DNA from: Xanthoparmelia taractica
Taxonomy: Eukaryota; Ascomycota; Lecanoromycetes; Lecanorales; Parmeliaceae
DNA length: 64,000 bases
Assembly: GCA_033085395.1 (NCBI GenBank)
Contig: JANQBS010000045.1
Location: forward strand, 1-64,000
Direction: 5' to 3'
Below are positions 1-9,466 of this stretch, piece after piece. How positions within the stretch are numbered: position 1 is the first letter of the stretch; every line of letters starts with the position of its first letter. A program made the position numbers and the translations under genes. A model generated the notes under the pieces. The model was not told the DNA's origin and did no database searches. It saw only the letters and a list, made by a program, of their open reading frames with translations.

Positions 1-1295
1 TATAATTTTTTAAAAAAAGTTGAAAAAAAGTTAAAAACGACTATATTCAACAGATACCACACCTTTCCAACCCGTAAGTAATTATTTCTACACTACTATC
101 GATTTATTATAGTCTTATCGAAGTTTCTAATCGTCTATAAGGTCTTCGCTCGAATTTATACTTAATCGAGATATCTATTCGTTATAATAAGTCTTCTTTT
201 TAACTAAAAAGTCGTTTCTTCGATGAAATCTAATAAGAGAACCTTATGCGATCGTTTTAATCGACTCTTCGAGAAAGCTATTACTAAGATCTTAATTTTA
301 ACTATAAGATCAGAGATCTATAATTAAGCTATCTTAATAATAAATATAATTAAAATCTTATTTTATTTAGACTCTAAAAAATTATCGATTAACTATTACT
401 TACGCGTTGCTCGGGCGTAATTAATCTTAATAAAAATTATTCGATTAGTAATCTCTTAGTCTTTACGAAGATTATCTCGTTTACTAATTTCTTTAGTTAG
501 TCTCTCTTCGAATTTTTATATATTAAACGCGTCGATCGCTATTCTTTTAAGTGATGCGAATTATTATAGATTTTTATTAACGCGTAGAGCGACTAAAATA
601 ATAAGCATAGAGTTAACTATTTAATCTTCGAGCTTTATAACTTTTATTTCTAATATAGAGAGTTTATTATTAGCTTAACGCTTACGCTATTCTCGCTTCT
701 CGCGACGACGTTATAAAATCTCTTCTTTATTAAATTAAGCGACTTTCGTCTCTTATTTCTCTTATTCCCTCTCTTTACGAGCTTAAACGCGATTTATAGC
801 GTCTCTCTATTTATCTTAAACTATAATTTATTTAATACGAGCTCGACGTATAACGTAAGTGTTATCGTAATCTTAAAGATTAATAACTTTTATAATATTA
901 CGTCTTAGAGCGGTAATAGAAGGAGATTTAAATATAATACGTCTTAAGCGTGCTCGGCGCTAATAAGCACGCTTCTCTTCCTATAACCTCACTTCTTTTT
1001 ACTAACGATCTTCTAGAAGACGAGTATATTCTTACTATTACTAACGTATTAACTAAGTTCGCTACTTCTCTTCTTAACGCTCTCATAGCTCTTATAACTA
1101 TCGTTTATTTAATTCGATCTAAGCGAAGATTCTTTTAACTCTATTAAAGGCCCTAATAGATACTCTTATAGATACTTTAATAGATTCTTTTTCTACTATA
1201 TTAATAATAATAAAGAATTTTTTTTACTTGCGACGATCGACTATTATAATTAAAATCGCTACTCTAAGATATAGACGCTAATAAGTATATAAAAG
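1..1295. repeat. AT-rich RIP-type relic block
   Basis: Very AT-rich sequence with stop codons in all frames. CA and TG dinucleotides are scarce while CG stays common (cgatcg, gtcg, cgcg), which is the mark of RIP in ascomycetes. A Lys/Arg/Glu-rich reading with many TAA/TAG codons can be followed on the minus strand around 480-800, and a 62-codon open stretch lies at 950-1138 on the plus strand; neither can be assigned to a family with confidence. Composition returns to normal near base 1300. Confidence 0.75.
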
Positions 1296-2610
1296 CCTTA
1301 AAAAAAGAATAATTAAGGTGTGAGAGGCCTTATTGAGGAGGATTAAAGAAAAATGTCTCGATTTGAGTGGCAAAAACACAAAATTCTCAATTTTCTCTGC
1401 CAAGGATTCTCAAGCTTCCTGCACACGCTAATAGCCAAAAAAAAAAAAAAAAAAAAAAAAAACAAGAAAAAAACAGGGAATCAGGGCTAGAAAGGTAGGG
1501 TATGGTATATAGAATCAAGAACCAAGAACCAGGCACCTCCTCCTTCCATTAGCTGTAGAGTTCACTGGCGGAGTCTGAAGGTCGAGACTGGCAAGGGAGA
1601 CAGACGGTATGGAAAGGGAGAGTGTATGGAGCAAATACACTCGGCCCTTTACCTATATACTAACTACAGTAGCCAAGGGTGGGGAAGAAGTTTATGGATC
1701 GCTCTGACTGAGACAAAGGTTTCTGTGCTAGCGTTTCCGAACACATCTACTCATCCTTTTACTGCTTCTGCTGCCTCTGCTGCGCCTCTTGCAGCTCCTA
1801 CTGCTCCGGTTGCTGCTCCCATGGAGCTACTGCTGCCGCTTTTGTAACATCGGTCATACTCAAGATCAGCGCTGGAAGAAGTGATCCTCCCCTTTGCTCT
1901 CCATCTCCTCAGCATCTAGGGCTCGTTGCATCAGTCCGATTCCGCAACTAGAATGCCCCCGTCGGCCGCCTTTGATCATGACTTAATCTCTTGCTTTACC
2001 AAACGCGCGCTTGCCAGATACCGCCGACGTCTTCTTATTCAAACATTGAGGCTTTCAGTCCTTGCAACAAGCGCATCTATTCGCTTCCTCAAAATACCAC
2101 AAAGGCCTAAAGAGTTCAAGGTGGACTGCCTTATTGATTGGTTAGAGAAGTCAGGCGAGAAGGACCGCCGTTTTGCTTTGGATGAGACAAGCCAAAGGCC
2201 TTGGAATTGCGGCTTCTGGAAGCAACACAAATATCTCGCTTTCGTGGTGTTGCGGCATGACTTGAGATGATGTCTGTTGGCTGCTATTGGTGTTACTACG
2301 AAAGCCTTCCTAACGGTCTGACATCCGGCATGCGAATATATCAGCCGCCAAGATATTTTCGCTGGGATATCAGCGGTTGGTTTTGTGTGCCATTGCGGAT
2401 TTAACGTTAATTCTAACATTGTGTATGAAATGAAGCTATAGTGTATAGTCTCTCCTAACTCTCTCTGCTTTACTAGTCGGTCGGTTCAATACGCGAAAGC
2501 CATTGTATTAAAATAGTCCAACAGAACCAAAAAGGGATGCTCGAAAAAAGTAGATATCAAACACTTGCCTATGCACTGACAAACAGGCGCATGATTTCCA
2601 ACCAAGCGAA
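1296..2610. other. Gene-poor transition with A26 tract
   Basis: Composition is normal. An uninterrupted run of 26 A lies at 1437-1462, at the junction with the AT-rich block; it could be the tail of an old non-LTR retroelement or a plain homopolymer. Two overlapping opposite-strand ORFs (1926-2270 plus, 2039-2419 minus) show no recognisable domain, and I do not support either as a gene. Confidence 0.4.
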
Positions 2611-3354
2611 TCAAAGAAAGAGCTCGCTCACCACACTTACAGCCCCATCCACTCTAGGCGATCCAACATTGATACCCAAGTCGGAAGTCACCATCCGCTC
2701 CACCAGCTCCAATCGCTCAAACGCCGCCTCATGGAACGACTCAAACGTCGAATCCAAAAGCGTACTTACAAGCGGACCCTCCTCACCCCACGGCACCAGC
2801 ACATTCATAATCTTTATCTGTTCCTTCAACAACACATACAAGAACCCCATCCGATCCGCCACCACCTGTGCAGACTGTAACAGCAGAGCCGACGCCCGGA
2901 TGCGATGCCGACGATGATACGTCACCATCTGCAACACAACTTTGAAAAACAGCCGCACGAGCTCGACCGCCGAATCATGCTCCCCATCCGCGCGGCGCAG
3001 AGTCTGCGAGGCAGAAGTGTACGGTTCCTGCTGCATCAGCACGGCGAAGAGTTCCCATTGCTTGATGCTAGAACGGGGTCTCAGGTCCGCGCGGCACATG
3101 GGGCACGTGGGGTTTACCTGCATGGACGAGGCCCAGGTTTTGAGGCAGGCGGATCCGAAGATGTGGCCGCAGCGGAGCGAGATCGGGTTTTCGGCGCTGG
3201 CATCGTCGGCAAAGGGTTCCATGCAGATGGTACAGTTTTGGTGTTCTTCTGGGAGGTCTCGTAGTTGGAGTTTGGGAAGGGTTCCTAGGAAGTGGTTGAT
3301 TGATGGGAGTCTAGCTGCTTCGATTTGCTGGTTTATGTAAATATGATGATCCAT
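2611..3354 (-). CDS. RING-finger protein 1
   Basis: A 247-residue protein from one exon, starting at an ATG. The RING lies at residues 41-87: C41-x2-C44, C62-x-H64, C70, C84-x2-C87. The fifth ligand position is Gly67 instead of His/Cys. RING proteins of this kind usually act as E3 ubiquitin ligases that bind an E2 enzyme; that role is inferred from the fold only. The 100 or so residues after the RING are predicted helical, with no known domain. This is the most downstream of four same-strand RING genes (4538, 6596 and 8352 follow). The short N-terminus before the RING is shared in style with the third copy. No transmembrane segment or signal peptide is visible. Confidence 0.8.
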   Translation of the reverse strand: MDHHIYINQQIEAARLPSINHFLGTLPKLQLRDLPEEHQNCTICMEPFADDASAENPISLRCGHIFGSACLKTWASSMQVNPTCPMCRADLRPRSSIKQWELFAVLMQQEPYTSASQTLRRADGEHDSAVELVRLFFKVVLQMVTYHRRHRIRASALLLQSAQVVADRMGFLYVLLKEQIKIMNVLVPWGEEGPLVSTLLDSTFESFHEAAFERLELVERMVTSDLGINVGSPRVDGAVSVVSELFL

Positions 3355-4180
3355 TTCAAGTTGTGATCAACGTCGCTGTCGAATGTCGGATGGTTTTATG
3401 GGTTCAGTTGGATTCTCGATGCTGAGTTTTGAAGTGGAAAGGGTATTGTGGGCCGAGATGTAGGACTTATAAGACAGTTCAATTAATCGTATTGTATAGA
3501 GGAAAAACCAGACAATGCTATACCGGCCAAACAAAGCCATACAATCTAAACAAAGACCATTATTCGAAGCGACTAAAACTACAACGAGAATATCCTTTGT
3601 GCGCCGTGAAGATACTGTTGAGCCCGTCTGGTCCATTTCATGCATATCTTTTCATTGCATACAGCCGTGTCACCTAGTCCCTACTGAGCATAATGCCTTG
3701 TACCTCTTGGTTCCCGCCACAGATCTCAATTTGTTCCATCATTGACCACTACACCGTGGAAGAATACAGATCCTGACAAAGTGTCTAAGCTCGCGTAATC
3801 AACTTCTTTCAAAGTTCGACGACTCCAGTTGCCGCAAAGGGAAATCGAAAGTTGATGGGACAAAACATGGAAAGAAGAACGCACCTTGACGTTTCACAAT
3901 TGCAAACACGTAATTCATAGAATAACAACTAAGACTGTATACTTCGCCGATGTTGGATAGATACCTACGACTGATTATGAAACAGAGTACATGTCTACAT
4001 TGCTAGGCAGAACGGTAACATACGTCGGCTAAACCGCGGTAGATCACGTGCCGAAGTTAGATGCTGAGTCGTCGAGAAGGAGCATTGAAGAGGTCGTCAC
4101 ATCAAACCTCGCTCATCCTCTCCTATAAGATATTTTGGATTACGATTTAGCTCTACGCTGTCTGTCAGATGACAGTAAAC
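3355..4180. other. Intergenic, nothing recognised
   Basis: Contains only short overlapping ORFs with no domain. This is upstream sequence of the first RING gene. No clear TATA box or repeat was seen. Confidence 0.4.
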
Positions 4181-4468
4181 ATGGAGTCCCTTGGCACAGT
4201 TCTTCTAGATTCTTTGCTACTCTTTCTAGTCACCGCTCTCATTATCAATATCGGACTTTGACCATTGCCCAATATCTCCTCCGACCTCTTCTCCAGCATA
4301 GGTCCCTGTCTGAGCTTTCTGGGTCTTCTAGTTCGATACGACAGTCTGCCTCATCAAGCTTTCGCAAAGACTCTAGAACCGGCTAATCACAGTGGCTTCA
4401 TGGCGACCAAATCTCATCAAACAAGCACACATTTGAGTAATTTAGGATTGGAATTAATTGGTACATGA
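4181..4468 (+). pseudogene. Small membrane-protein-like ORF with internal TGA
   Basis: An ATG at 4181 opens a frame that starts with a strongly hydrophobic stretch (LLLFLVTALIINIGL, about residues 11-26), meets TGA at 4259-4261, then stays open in the same frame to 4468. A CGA-to-TGA change would explain the stop and would fit a RIP-type transition, but an intron or a genuinely short peptide is also possible. No family was recognised. It lies between two RING genes on the opposite strand. Confidence 0.3.
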
Positions 4469-4537
4469 CTGCCTAACTGCCTGACTATCCCTCCTTGCAA
4501 TAGCCCCGCCGTGGAGGGTACTCAACAAGGTTTTGCG

Positions 4538-5950
4538 CTATATTGCTTGGTTGAATAAAGTAAAGTTGATCAAGTCTCGATAACGAGCATGGAAGTTGTC
4601 CAACCTCGTATGAAGCGCCTCATTATCCTCCCCGAGCTCTCTGAGTTCCGTTGCTGTCTGAGAAGCCAACAGACCATCCTCCCCCTCAATTTCGGCCAGT
4701 CTCGTGTCTATCGCAGCCCGCTGACGTGAGATCTCACGGAATTCGACACAGTAGGCCTCAACCTCTTCCGGGCTCACCCCCGGTATTTCCACTTGTTCTC
4801 TCTGGACCGTCTCAATCTCCGATGGAGCTGACTCTTGAAGAACCTGTAGGAGATGGTGTTGCTCCTGCGCAGTCATCGATCGGATTAGTTCCTGGAGACG
4901 TGGCTCCAAATTGTCCCACGATCGATTGAAGTTCTCTTGCCCAAAAAGGACGCTTCCCTCTTGCTCAAATTGGGAGCCTCTTCCTTGCACAAAAAGGACA
5001 TGTCGGCACAAAGGACAGCTGTTGCTCGTTTCTAACCACCGCGAGATGCATTTTCGGCCCATTACATGGCCGCATGGAAGTTGAACAGGCAACTCGGGGT
5101 CCTCGGTGCTGCCGAAAGGTTCCATGCAGATGTTGCAGCCCGTAGCATTCGGAATGTCGTCCAGGCTGATATCTGGAAGCTGGTCTAAAAAAAATTCCCC
5201 TGCTCGCATGTCGGCTAGGCGAGCATTGCTGATACGATCTGTGAATGAGGGGCCATGCATGACGGGGGCTGGGCCAGCGTCGTTGAGTGGATCTATGAAC
5301 ATGGATTCATGGTGGTATTCGCCTGTGTCGAACCGATAAAAAATATTGTTTTCACGACCTGCTTGCATGGGTGGTGCTGGAATAGGGTCGTGCGTGAACC
5401 TTCCTGGCGGACTAGGCAGTTCAGGCCACAGTATACCTGGCATGTGGGATGGGGAACCTGGCATGTGGAGTGAGGAATCATCGTGGTGTTCGCCTGTGTA
5501 TAAACGACCGAAGATATTATTTGCTCCACCTGCTTGCATGGGGGGTGGTACTGGAATAAGGCTGGGCGGGAACCTTCCTGGCGGACTAGGCAGTTCAGAC
5601 CACAGCGTACCTGGCATGTGGCTTGAGGAATCATCGTGGTCTTCGCCAGTGTAGAAACGATCGAAAATATCGTTTCTGTTAGCTGTCGCTACACTTGGCA
5701 TGTTGAGTGAGGTCTCACCGCGGTGTTCGCCAGTGTAAAAGCCACGGAAAATATCGCTTGTATCAGGTGCTGCTACACGGTGACCATCACCACTTGTGTT
5801 AGTTTCAGGACCCACTTGCTCCATGTCGCGGTCGCTCACTGATGCCGAACGAAGCCGAGGTGTTTCGTCGCCTGAGTTGTCTTCCATGAATGCGATAAAG
5901 TCGCGAAGACGCTGTCTGAAATTCCGAACAATATCTGCTGCCGCCTCCAT
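4538..5950 (-). CDS. RING-finger protein 2 with internal repeats
   Basis: A 470-residue single-exon protein, the longest of the four RING paralogs. Residues 66-208 carry four diverged copies of a unit beginning (N/S)(N/D)IFxxFYTGE, two of which extend through MPG...LPSPPGRF...PPMQAG. The RING is at residues 272-315: C272-x2-C275, C293-x-H295, Gly298 at the fifth ligand, C301, C312-x2-C315. The C-terminal 100 residues are charged, likely coiled coil. An E3 ubiquitin ligase role is inferred from the RING; the repeats suggest a flexible substrate- or partner-binding arm. A TATAAA lies on the coding strand about 140 bases upstream of the ATG. Flanked by the other same-strand RING genes. Confidence 0.82.
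   Translation of the reverse strand: MEAAADIVRNFRQRLRDFIAFMEDNSGDETPRLRSASVSDRDMEQVGPETNTSGDGHRVAAPDTSDIFRGFYTGEHRGETSLNMPSVATANRNDIFDRFYTGEDHDDSSSHMPGTLWSELPSPPGRFPPSLIPVPPPMQAGGANNIFGRLYTGEHHDDSSLHMPGSPSHMPGILWPELPSPPGRFTHDPIPAPPMQAGRENNIFYRFDTGEYHHESMFIDPLNDAGPAPVMHGPSFTDRISNARLADMRAGEFFLDQLPDISLDDIPNATGCNICMEPFGSTEDPELPVQLPCGHVMGRKCISRWLETSNSCPLCRHVLFVQGRGSQFEQEGSVLFGQENFNRSWDNLEPRLQELIRSMTAQEQHHLLQVLQESAPSEIETVQREQVEIPGVSPEEVEAYCVEFREISRQRAAIDTRLAEIEGEDGLLASQTATELRELGEDNEALHTRLDNFHARYRDLINFTLFNQAI
5327..5755 (-). repeat. Coding tandem repeat in RING gene 2
   Basis: Four diverged copies of the FYTGE unit, two of them long (about 51 and 57 codons, with LPSPPGRF and PPMQAG blocks). On the plus strand this appears as recurring cctgcttgcatggg, ttcctggcggactaggcagttcag and cctggcatgtgg blocks. 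Copy number is likely to vary between strains. Confidence 0.75.
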
Positions 5951-6089
5951 AAACTTAACAGCAGCTGGGAGAAAGGATCTGTGAGATGATAGTAGTCAGA
6001 GCTGAAGGCGGTTTGACGTCGTGAATGTTGTGCTTGCTTGAGGGTTGATGATGTGAGCTGAGTGGAAGAGGACTGTCGTCGAAGCACGC

Positions 6090-6095
6090 TTTATA
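6090..6095 (-). promoter_or_regulatory. Candidate TATA box for RING gene 2
   Basis: The minus strand reads CCTATAAAGC about 140 bases upstream of the ATG at 5950, a plausible distance for a fungal core promoter plus 5' leader. Confidence 0.4.
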
Positions 6096-6292
6096 GGTGT
6101 TGTGGAAGGTGGTAGTGTAGGGCCGATGACAAAGATTATTGTTAGCAAGAGTGAAGGAAATGGCAACAAAGGTGTTGTCCCTTTGTGTACAAAGAGCATG
6201 TGTCTCTTAAACAAAGATATCTCGACAAAAGAATGTCATTGTTCTATCGACAATCTGCTCTCTGGAACCTTTGGAAGATGGAAACCTCGGGT

Positions 6293-6365
6293 GCTGTTGC
6301 GCTTGCCTCTACGGTGGCGAGTTCGCACCTATCCTGCGAACTCGCCACCGTAAAGGGGCGCAACA
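6293..6365. repeat. Long inverted repeat (hairpin)
   Basis: Arms at 6311-6327 and 6335-6351 are a perfect 17-bp inverted repeat (ACGGTGGCGAGTTCGCA and its complement) around a 7-base loop. After a 7-8 base mismatch, the outer bases GTTGCGC and GCGCAAC pair again, giving about 73 bases in all. It sits in the intergenic stretch 5951-6595 between RING genes 2 and 3, in a stretch of otherwise unremarkable sequence. It could be a MITE remnant, a transcribed hairpin or a protein-binding palindrome. Confidence 0.8.
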
Positions 6366-6595
6366 ATGAGAAGCGCCACTTGGCTAGTGACTGAAACAAC
6401 TATTTTGGGACAGACGTAAGTGAAAACCGAAACTACGTCGATGATTGCGAACAAGAAATTGATAGTGAGCAGGATATCATTCTATTTGAAGTGGATTTTT
6501 TGACTCGCTATTAACGCCCTAAACAAATTGACAGGATCCTCCTATTCTCGGCTCCTCGGGTGCATGAGGCGGCTCCGATAATACGAGCTTTCTTC

Positions 6596-7696
6596 TTACT
6601 CTGCCAGATCATCATCCCTCATTCTCGTCGATGACATGCCTGCATAGCCTGACCGCATCCGATTCGCGGCTTCAGCGCGTAATCTTCCTGTTACTAAAAC
6701 CGACCTCAGTGCATCCTCTCTGGAGTCGCGCCGCTCACGTCCCCCACCTTGCGACTGGTCTACTCGGGATCGGCTCGCGACTGTCTCAGTGTCTCCCATC
6801 CCCAGACCGCTGAACGTTCTTGATGAAGGATATCTGGGACTGAGCCGCTCGGGCCACGTACCAAGATCATGATTTGTCTGCATCTGACTCTGGGCTAACT
6901 CGGCGTGGCGCCCCTCTCTTACTAGAACCGGTCTTAGTGCATCCTCTCTGGGGTCGGGCCGCTCAGGTATCCTATCGCGTACTCGGTATGTCGGGATTTC
7001 GTATGCCCTTCCTCGTGCTAGAAGCCCGCTTACTGTATCGTTGCTCCGATCGAACCGCTCAGATTCCCCAGTGTGTTCTCGACGTCGGCGCATCCGATAC
7101 TCAGGAGAGATGCTCGCATGCTCGAGCTCGAGTCGGAGAACATTAGCTTCCGCTGCGGACATAATGTCCGCCGATGCCTCAAAAGCCAACAGTGCATCTC
7201 GTATTTGTTCATACTGCCCTTGCGTCCTCAGGTGTTCCGGACCTATCGAGTACCAACGCACGTCTCTGCGAAGATCCACGAGCTGCTCTCGGGTAGCGGA
7301 ACTTTGGGGTTGCGGCGGCGGAGTCTCGTCCTCGGAATCATCATCTAGCTCATCCTCGCGCTTGAATAAGACGGCGCGACATGTCGGACAAGCGTTGTTG
7401 TTAGCATTCGCCCCGGACGAATTCAGCCATTTTCTGAGACAGTCCTTACCCATGACATGGTTGCAAGGGAGTCGTACTGGGCGTTCGCTGCGTGGAGAAT
7501 TCCGATAAGGCTCGATGCAAAAAGGGCACTCTAGGGAGTCTGAGCGTAGGTCTGCGAGCGCGAGGATTGGAAGAGATTCCAGAAATGATTTGGCCTTGGT
7601 GTTTAAAAGTGTTTTGGCTCTGGTATTTGGTGTTGCTGGAAGGCCGAAGTCGGCCCTGGTCACAAGGCTCGGTCTTCGAAAATTTTGGGCATCCAT
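6596..7696 (-). CDS. RING-finger protein 3
   Basis: A 366-residue single-exon protein starting at an ATG. The RING is close to the N-terminus: C57-x2-C60, C78-x-H80, Gly83 at the fifth ligand, C86, C103-x2-C106. An acidic linker follows (DELDDDSEDE). The C-terminal half is Arg-rich and contains a duplication: residues 249-272 and 325-347 both read xREDALRxVLVxxGRxxAExAxxxM. An E3 ligase role is inferred from the RING; the basic, repetitive tail is unlike any domain I know. This is the third of four same-strand paralogs. A weak TATA-like TTAAATAG lies upstream on the coding strand near 7774-7780. Confidence 0.8.
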   Translation of the reverse strand: MDAQNFRRPSLVTRADFGLPATPNTRAKTLLNTKAKSFLESLPILALADLRSDSLECPFCIEPYRNSPRSERPVRLPCNHVMGKDCLRKWLNSSGANANNNACPTCRAVLFKREDELDDDSEDETPPPQPQSSATREQLVDLRRDVRWYSIGPEHLRTQGQYEQIRDALLAFEASADIMSAAEANVLRLELEHASISPEYRMRRRREHTGESERFDRSNDTVSGLLARGRAYEIPTYRVRDRIPERPDPREDALRPVLVREGRHAELAQSQMQTNHDLGTWPERLSPRYPSSRTFSGLGMGDTETVASRSRVDQSQGGGRERRDSREDALRSVLVTGRLRAEAANRMRSGYAGMSSTRMRDDDLAE

Positions 7697-8351
7697 TCTT
7701 GCTTGGTGGAAGTGGGAATAAAATTCGTTTGTGTAAGTGTGTATCTGATCGTCTTAGGAGAGAGAAGGTGGGCTATTTAACCGCAAGTTTGAGAGTTGCA
7801 GTCCGAAGTGTTGAGTTCATTGATTTCGCGCACAAAGGTTGTGTTAGGGCGGGGCTCTTTGCTGACCATACCAAGCCTCGCCACATGTTGTCTCAACTAT
7901 CGTGTCTACTCGGCTAGGGATGCGCGGGGATCCATGAAACCTGCTGCTACAAGTGCTCTGCGGTCAAGTTATTGGATCACGAAGTGGGAAATGCCGGGAT
8001 TTTTCCAAGGTGTGTAAGTCTTGTCTCTGCGTTATGGAGGCTATCGCCACCTTGTCGAGGTTGGTATCGACAATCAGACAGCTGGAATTGAGAGTGCTGC
8101 AAGACAAAAACTCACACTCGGAGAATGGACAAATTTCAGAGGAATAGAGTGTTGAATTAATGGGTATTCAAGCAAAGTTGTAACCGCTAACTTAGATCCT
8201 GAACACATCTATCTCAGCGCTCCACACAGAACAAACAAAACCCCGCAACAACAGCTCATCTACAGAAACGCTCATTCACGACCGTTCTCGATCCAACACT
8301 TACTAAATCTCATCCCCAGCCCCCTATGTGCAACACCCATACGCCTTCACC
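7697..8351. other. Intergenic between RING genes 3 and 4
   Basis: Holds only a TATA-like element for RING gene 3 near 7774-7780 (minus strand). Open frames here are short and show no domain. Confidence 0.4.
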
Positions 8352-8963
8352 TCAGGCGGCCGGCTCAAAGATGGTTGCGCGGCATAAAGGGCAAGAATTA
8401 TGCCCGCTTAATATCCACTGCTCAATGCAAGCCCGACCAACAACATGACTACACTTGATCAGAATCGGCTTGTCTGCCGCCGAAAAATGTTCTGTGCAAA
8501 TAGGACAACTCCGCTTGTCTTCCGAAAGGGCATCAACATTGACAGCGGGCAGGAACCCCAATAGATTCGCGGCTGCGGAAAACAGCGTCGGGCGCCCTGG
8601 CCCGTTCTGCTGCTGAACTTGTTGTGTGTCGTGTAGATTAGCGTTAACCGTCAGGCGACCAAACCCATTTCTCCGTACAGCCTCAGCATTGCGAACCAGA
8701 GCCATTTGGACATTCCGAAGGACGGCGTTATCGTTGTCAAGTTCACGCATGTCGTAGTCAATGGTAACGGAGATCCCAGCACCATCGCGGCCGTGCCAGT
8801 GGTCCGCCACCTCTAGTTCGAAAAGGACTTCCTGGATATCGTCATCGGGAGCCGTCCCCACGATACTGCGAAAGCTTTGGCCGCTCACGTTCATCCGAAA
8901 GTTGTGGCCGATCAGGTTGACGCTGATACTGGCTCTGTGGGAGCCTGGAGGCGGATTCGGCAT
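8352..8963 (-). CDS. RING-finger protein 4
   Basis: A 203-residue protein with a C-terminal RING, the reverse of the arrangement in copies 1 and 3. The first 115 residues read as beta-rich globular sequence with no recognised family. The RING is at C153-x2-C156, C171-x-H173, Gly176 at the fifth ligand, C179, C191-x2-C194, followed by only nine residues. It starts at an ATG and has a single exon. This is the last of the four same-strand RING genes, divergent from the plus-strand gene at 9467 across about 500 bases. An E3 ligase role is inferred from the fold. Confidence 0.8.
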   Translation of the reverse strand: MPNPPPGSHRASISVNLIGHNFRMNVSGQSFRSIVGTAPDDDIQEVLFELEVADHWHGRDGAGISVTIDYDMRELDNDNAVLRNVQMALVRNAEAVRRNGFGRLTVNANLHDTQQVQQQNGPGRPTLFSAAANLLGFLPAVNVDALSEDKRSCPICTEHFSAADKPILIKCSHVVGRACIEQWILSGHNSCPLCRATIFEPAA

Positions 8964-9466
8964 GGTGATTTTCCGTACGGTTTTTTTGCTTGTAGAGCTG
9001 GTTTGAGAGGTTTACGGGATGTTATCGCAGGACAGTTTATGAGGGTTGGATCTACGATGGTAGGTGAAAAGTGCGGACAGTCTCCTTTTTGAGCTTAGAA
9101 ATGATGGAGTGTGGTGGACTCGGATGTCGAGAACTAACGTGTTGTCAGAAAGAGTGTCATAAAATTCAGACAATGGCCTATGTTTCCAAGAGCAAAGGAT
9201 TGGATAACAATAGGCGTCTTCTTTGTGCACCCGACAATTGGCGACCCTAGAACAGGGCAATTGTTACAAAGGATTGTCATTGTGACTATATCACCCTCAC
9301 TCGCTCGTCCGGAGTGTTAAGTAACGAACCTCGGAAACCTGTCTTCACTCCAGTATTCACCAGCTACACATACATCACTTCAGCACCAAGAAACCGCGCA
9401 TCCATCCCATCCTGCTTCACTCACACGTCATTCAAGCGGCAAGTTCTGGTTTCAGTCCCCAACATT
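8964..9466. promoter_or_regulatory. Shared divergent intergenic region
   Basis: 503 bases between divergent start codons at 8963 and 9467, so it must hold the promoters of both neighbours. No clear TATA box was seen. The frame of the right-hand gene stays open upstream to 9314, but the first ATG is at 9467. Confidence 0.4.

Noticed and set aside
1437..1462. Poly-A run as proof of a LINE insertion
   Set aside because: No target duplication or readable LINE ORF ends there; kept only as a note.
1926..2419. Two overlapping ORFs on opposite strands (114 and 126 codons)
   Set aside because: Neither has a domain, convincing start or codon pattern; they shadow each other.
7041..7508. 155-codon plus-strand ORF and similar plus-strand ORFs at 2905, 4651 and 5346
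   Set aside because: They are antisense shadows of the RING genes, which explain the open frames.
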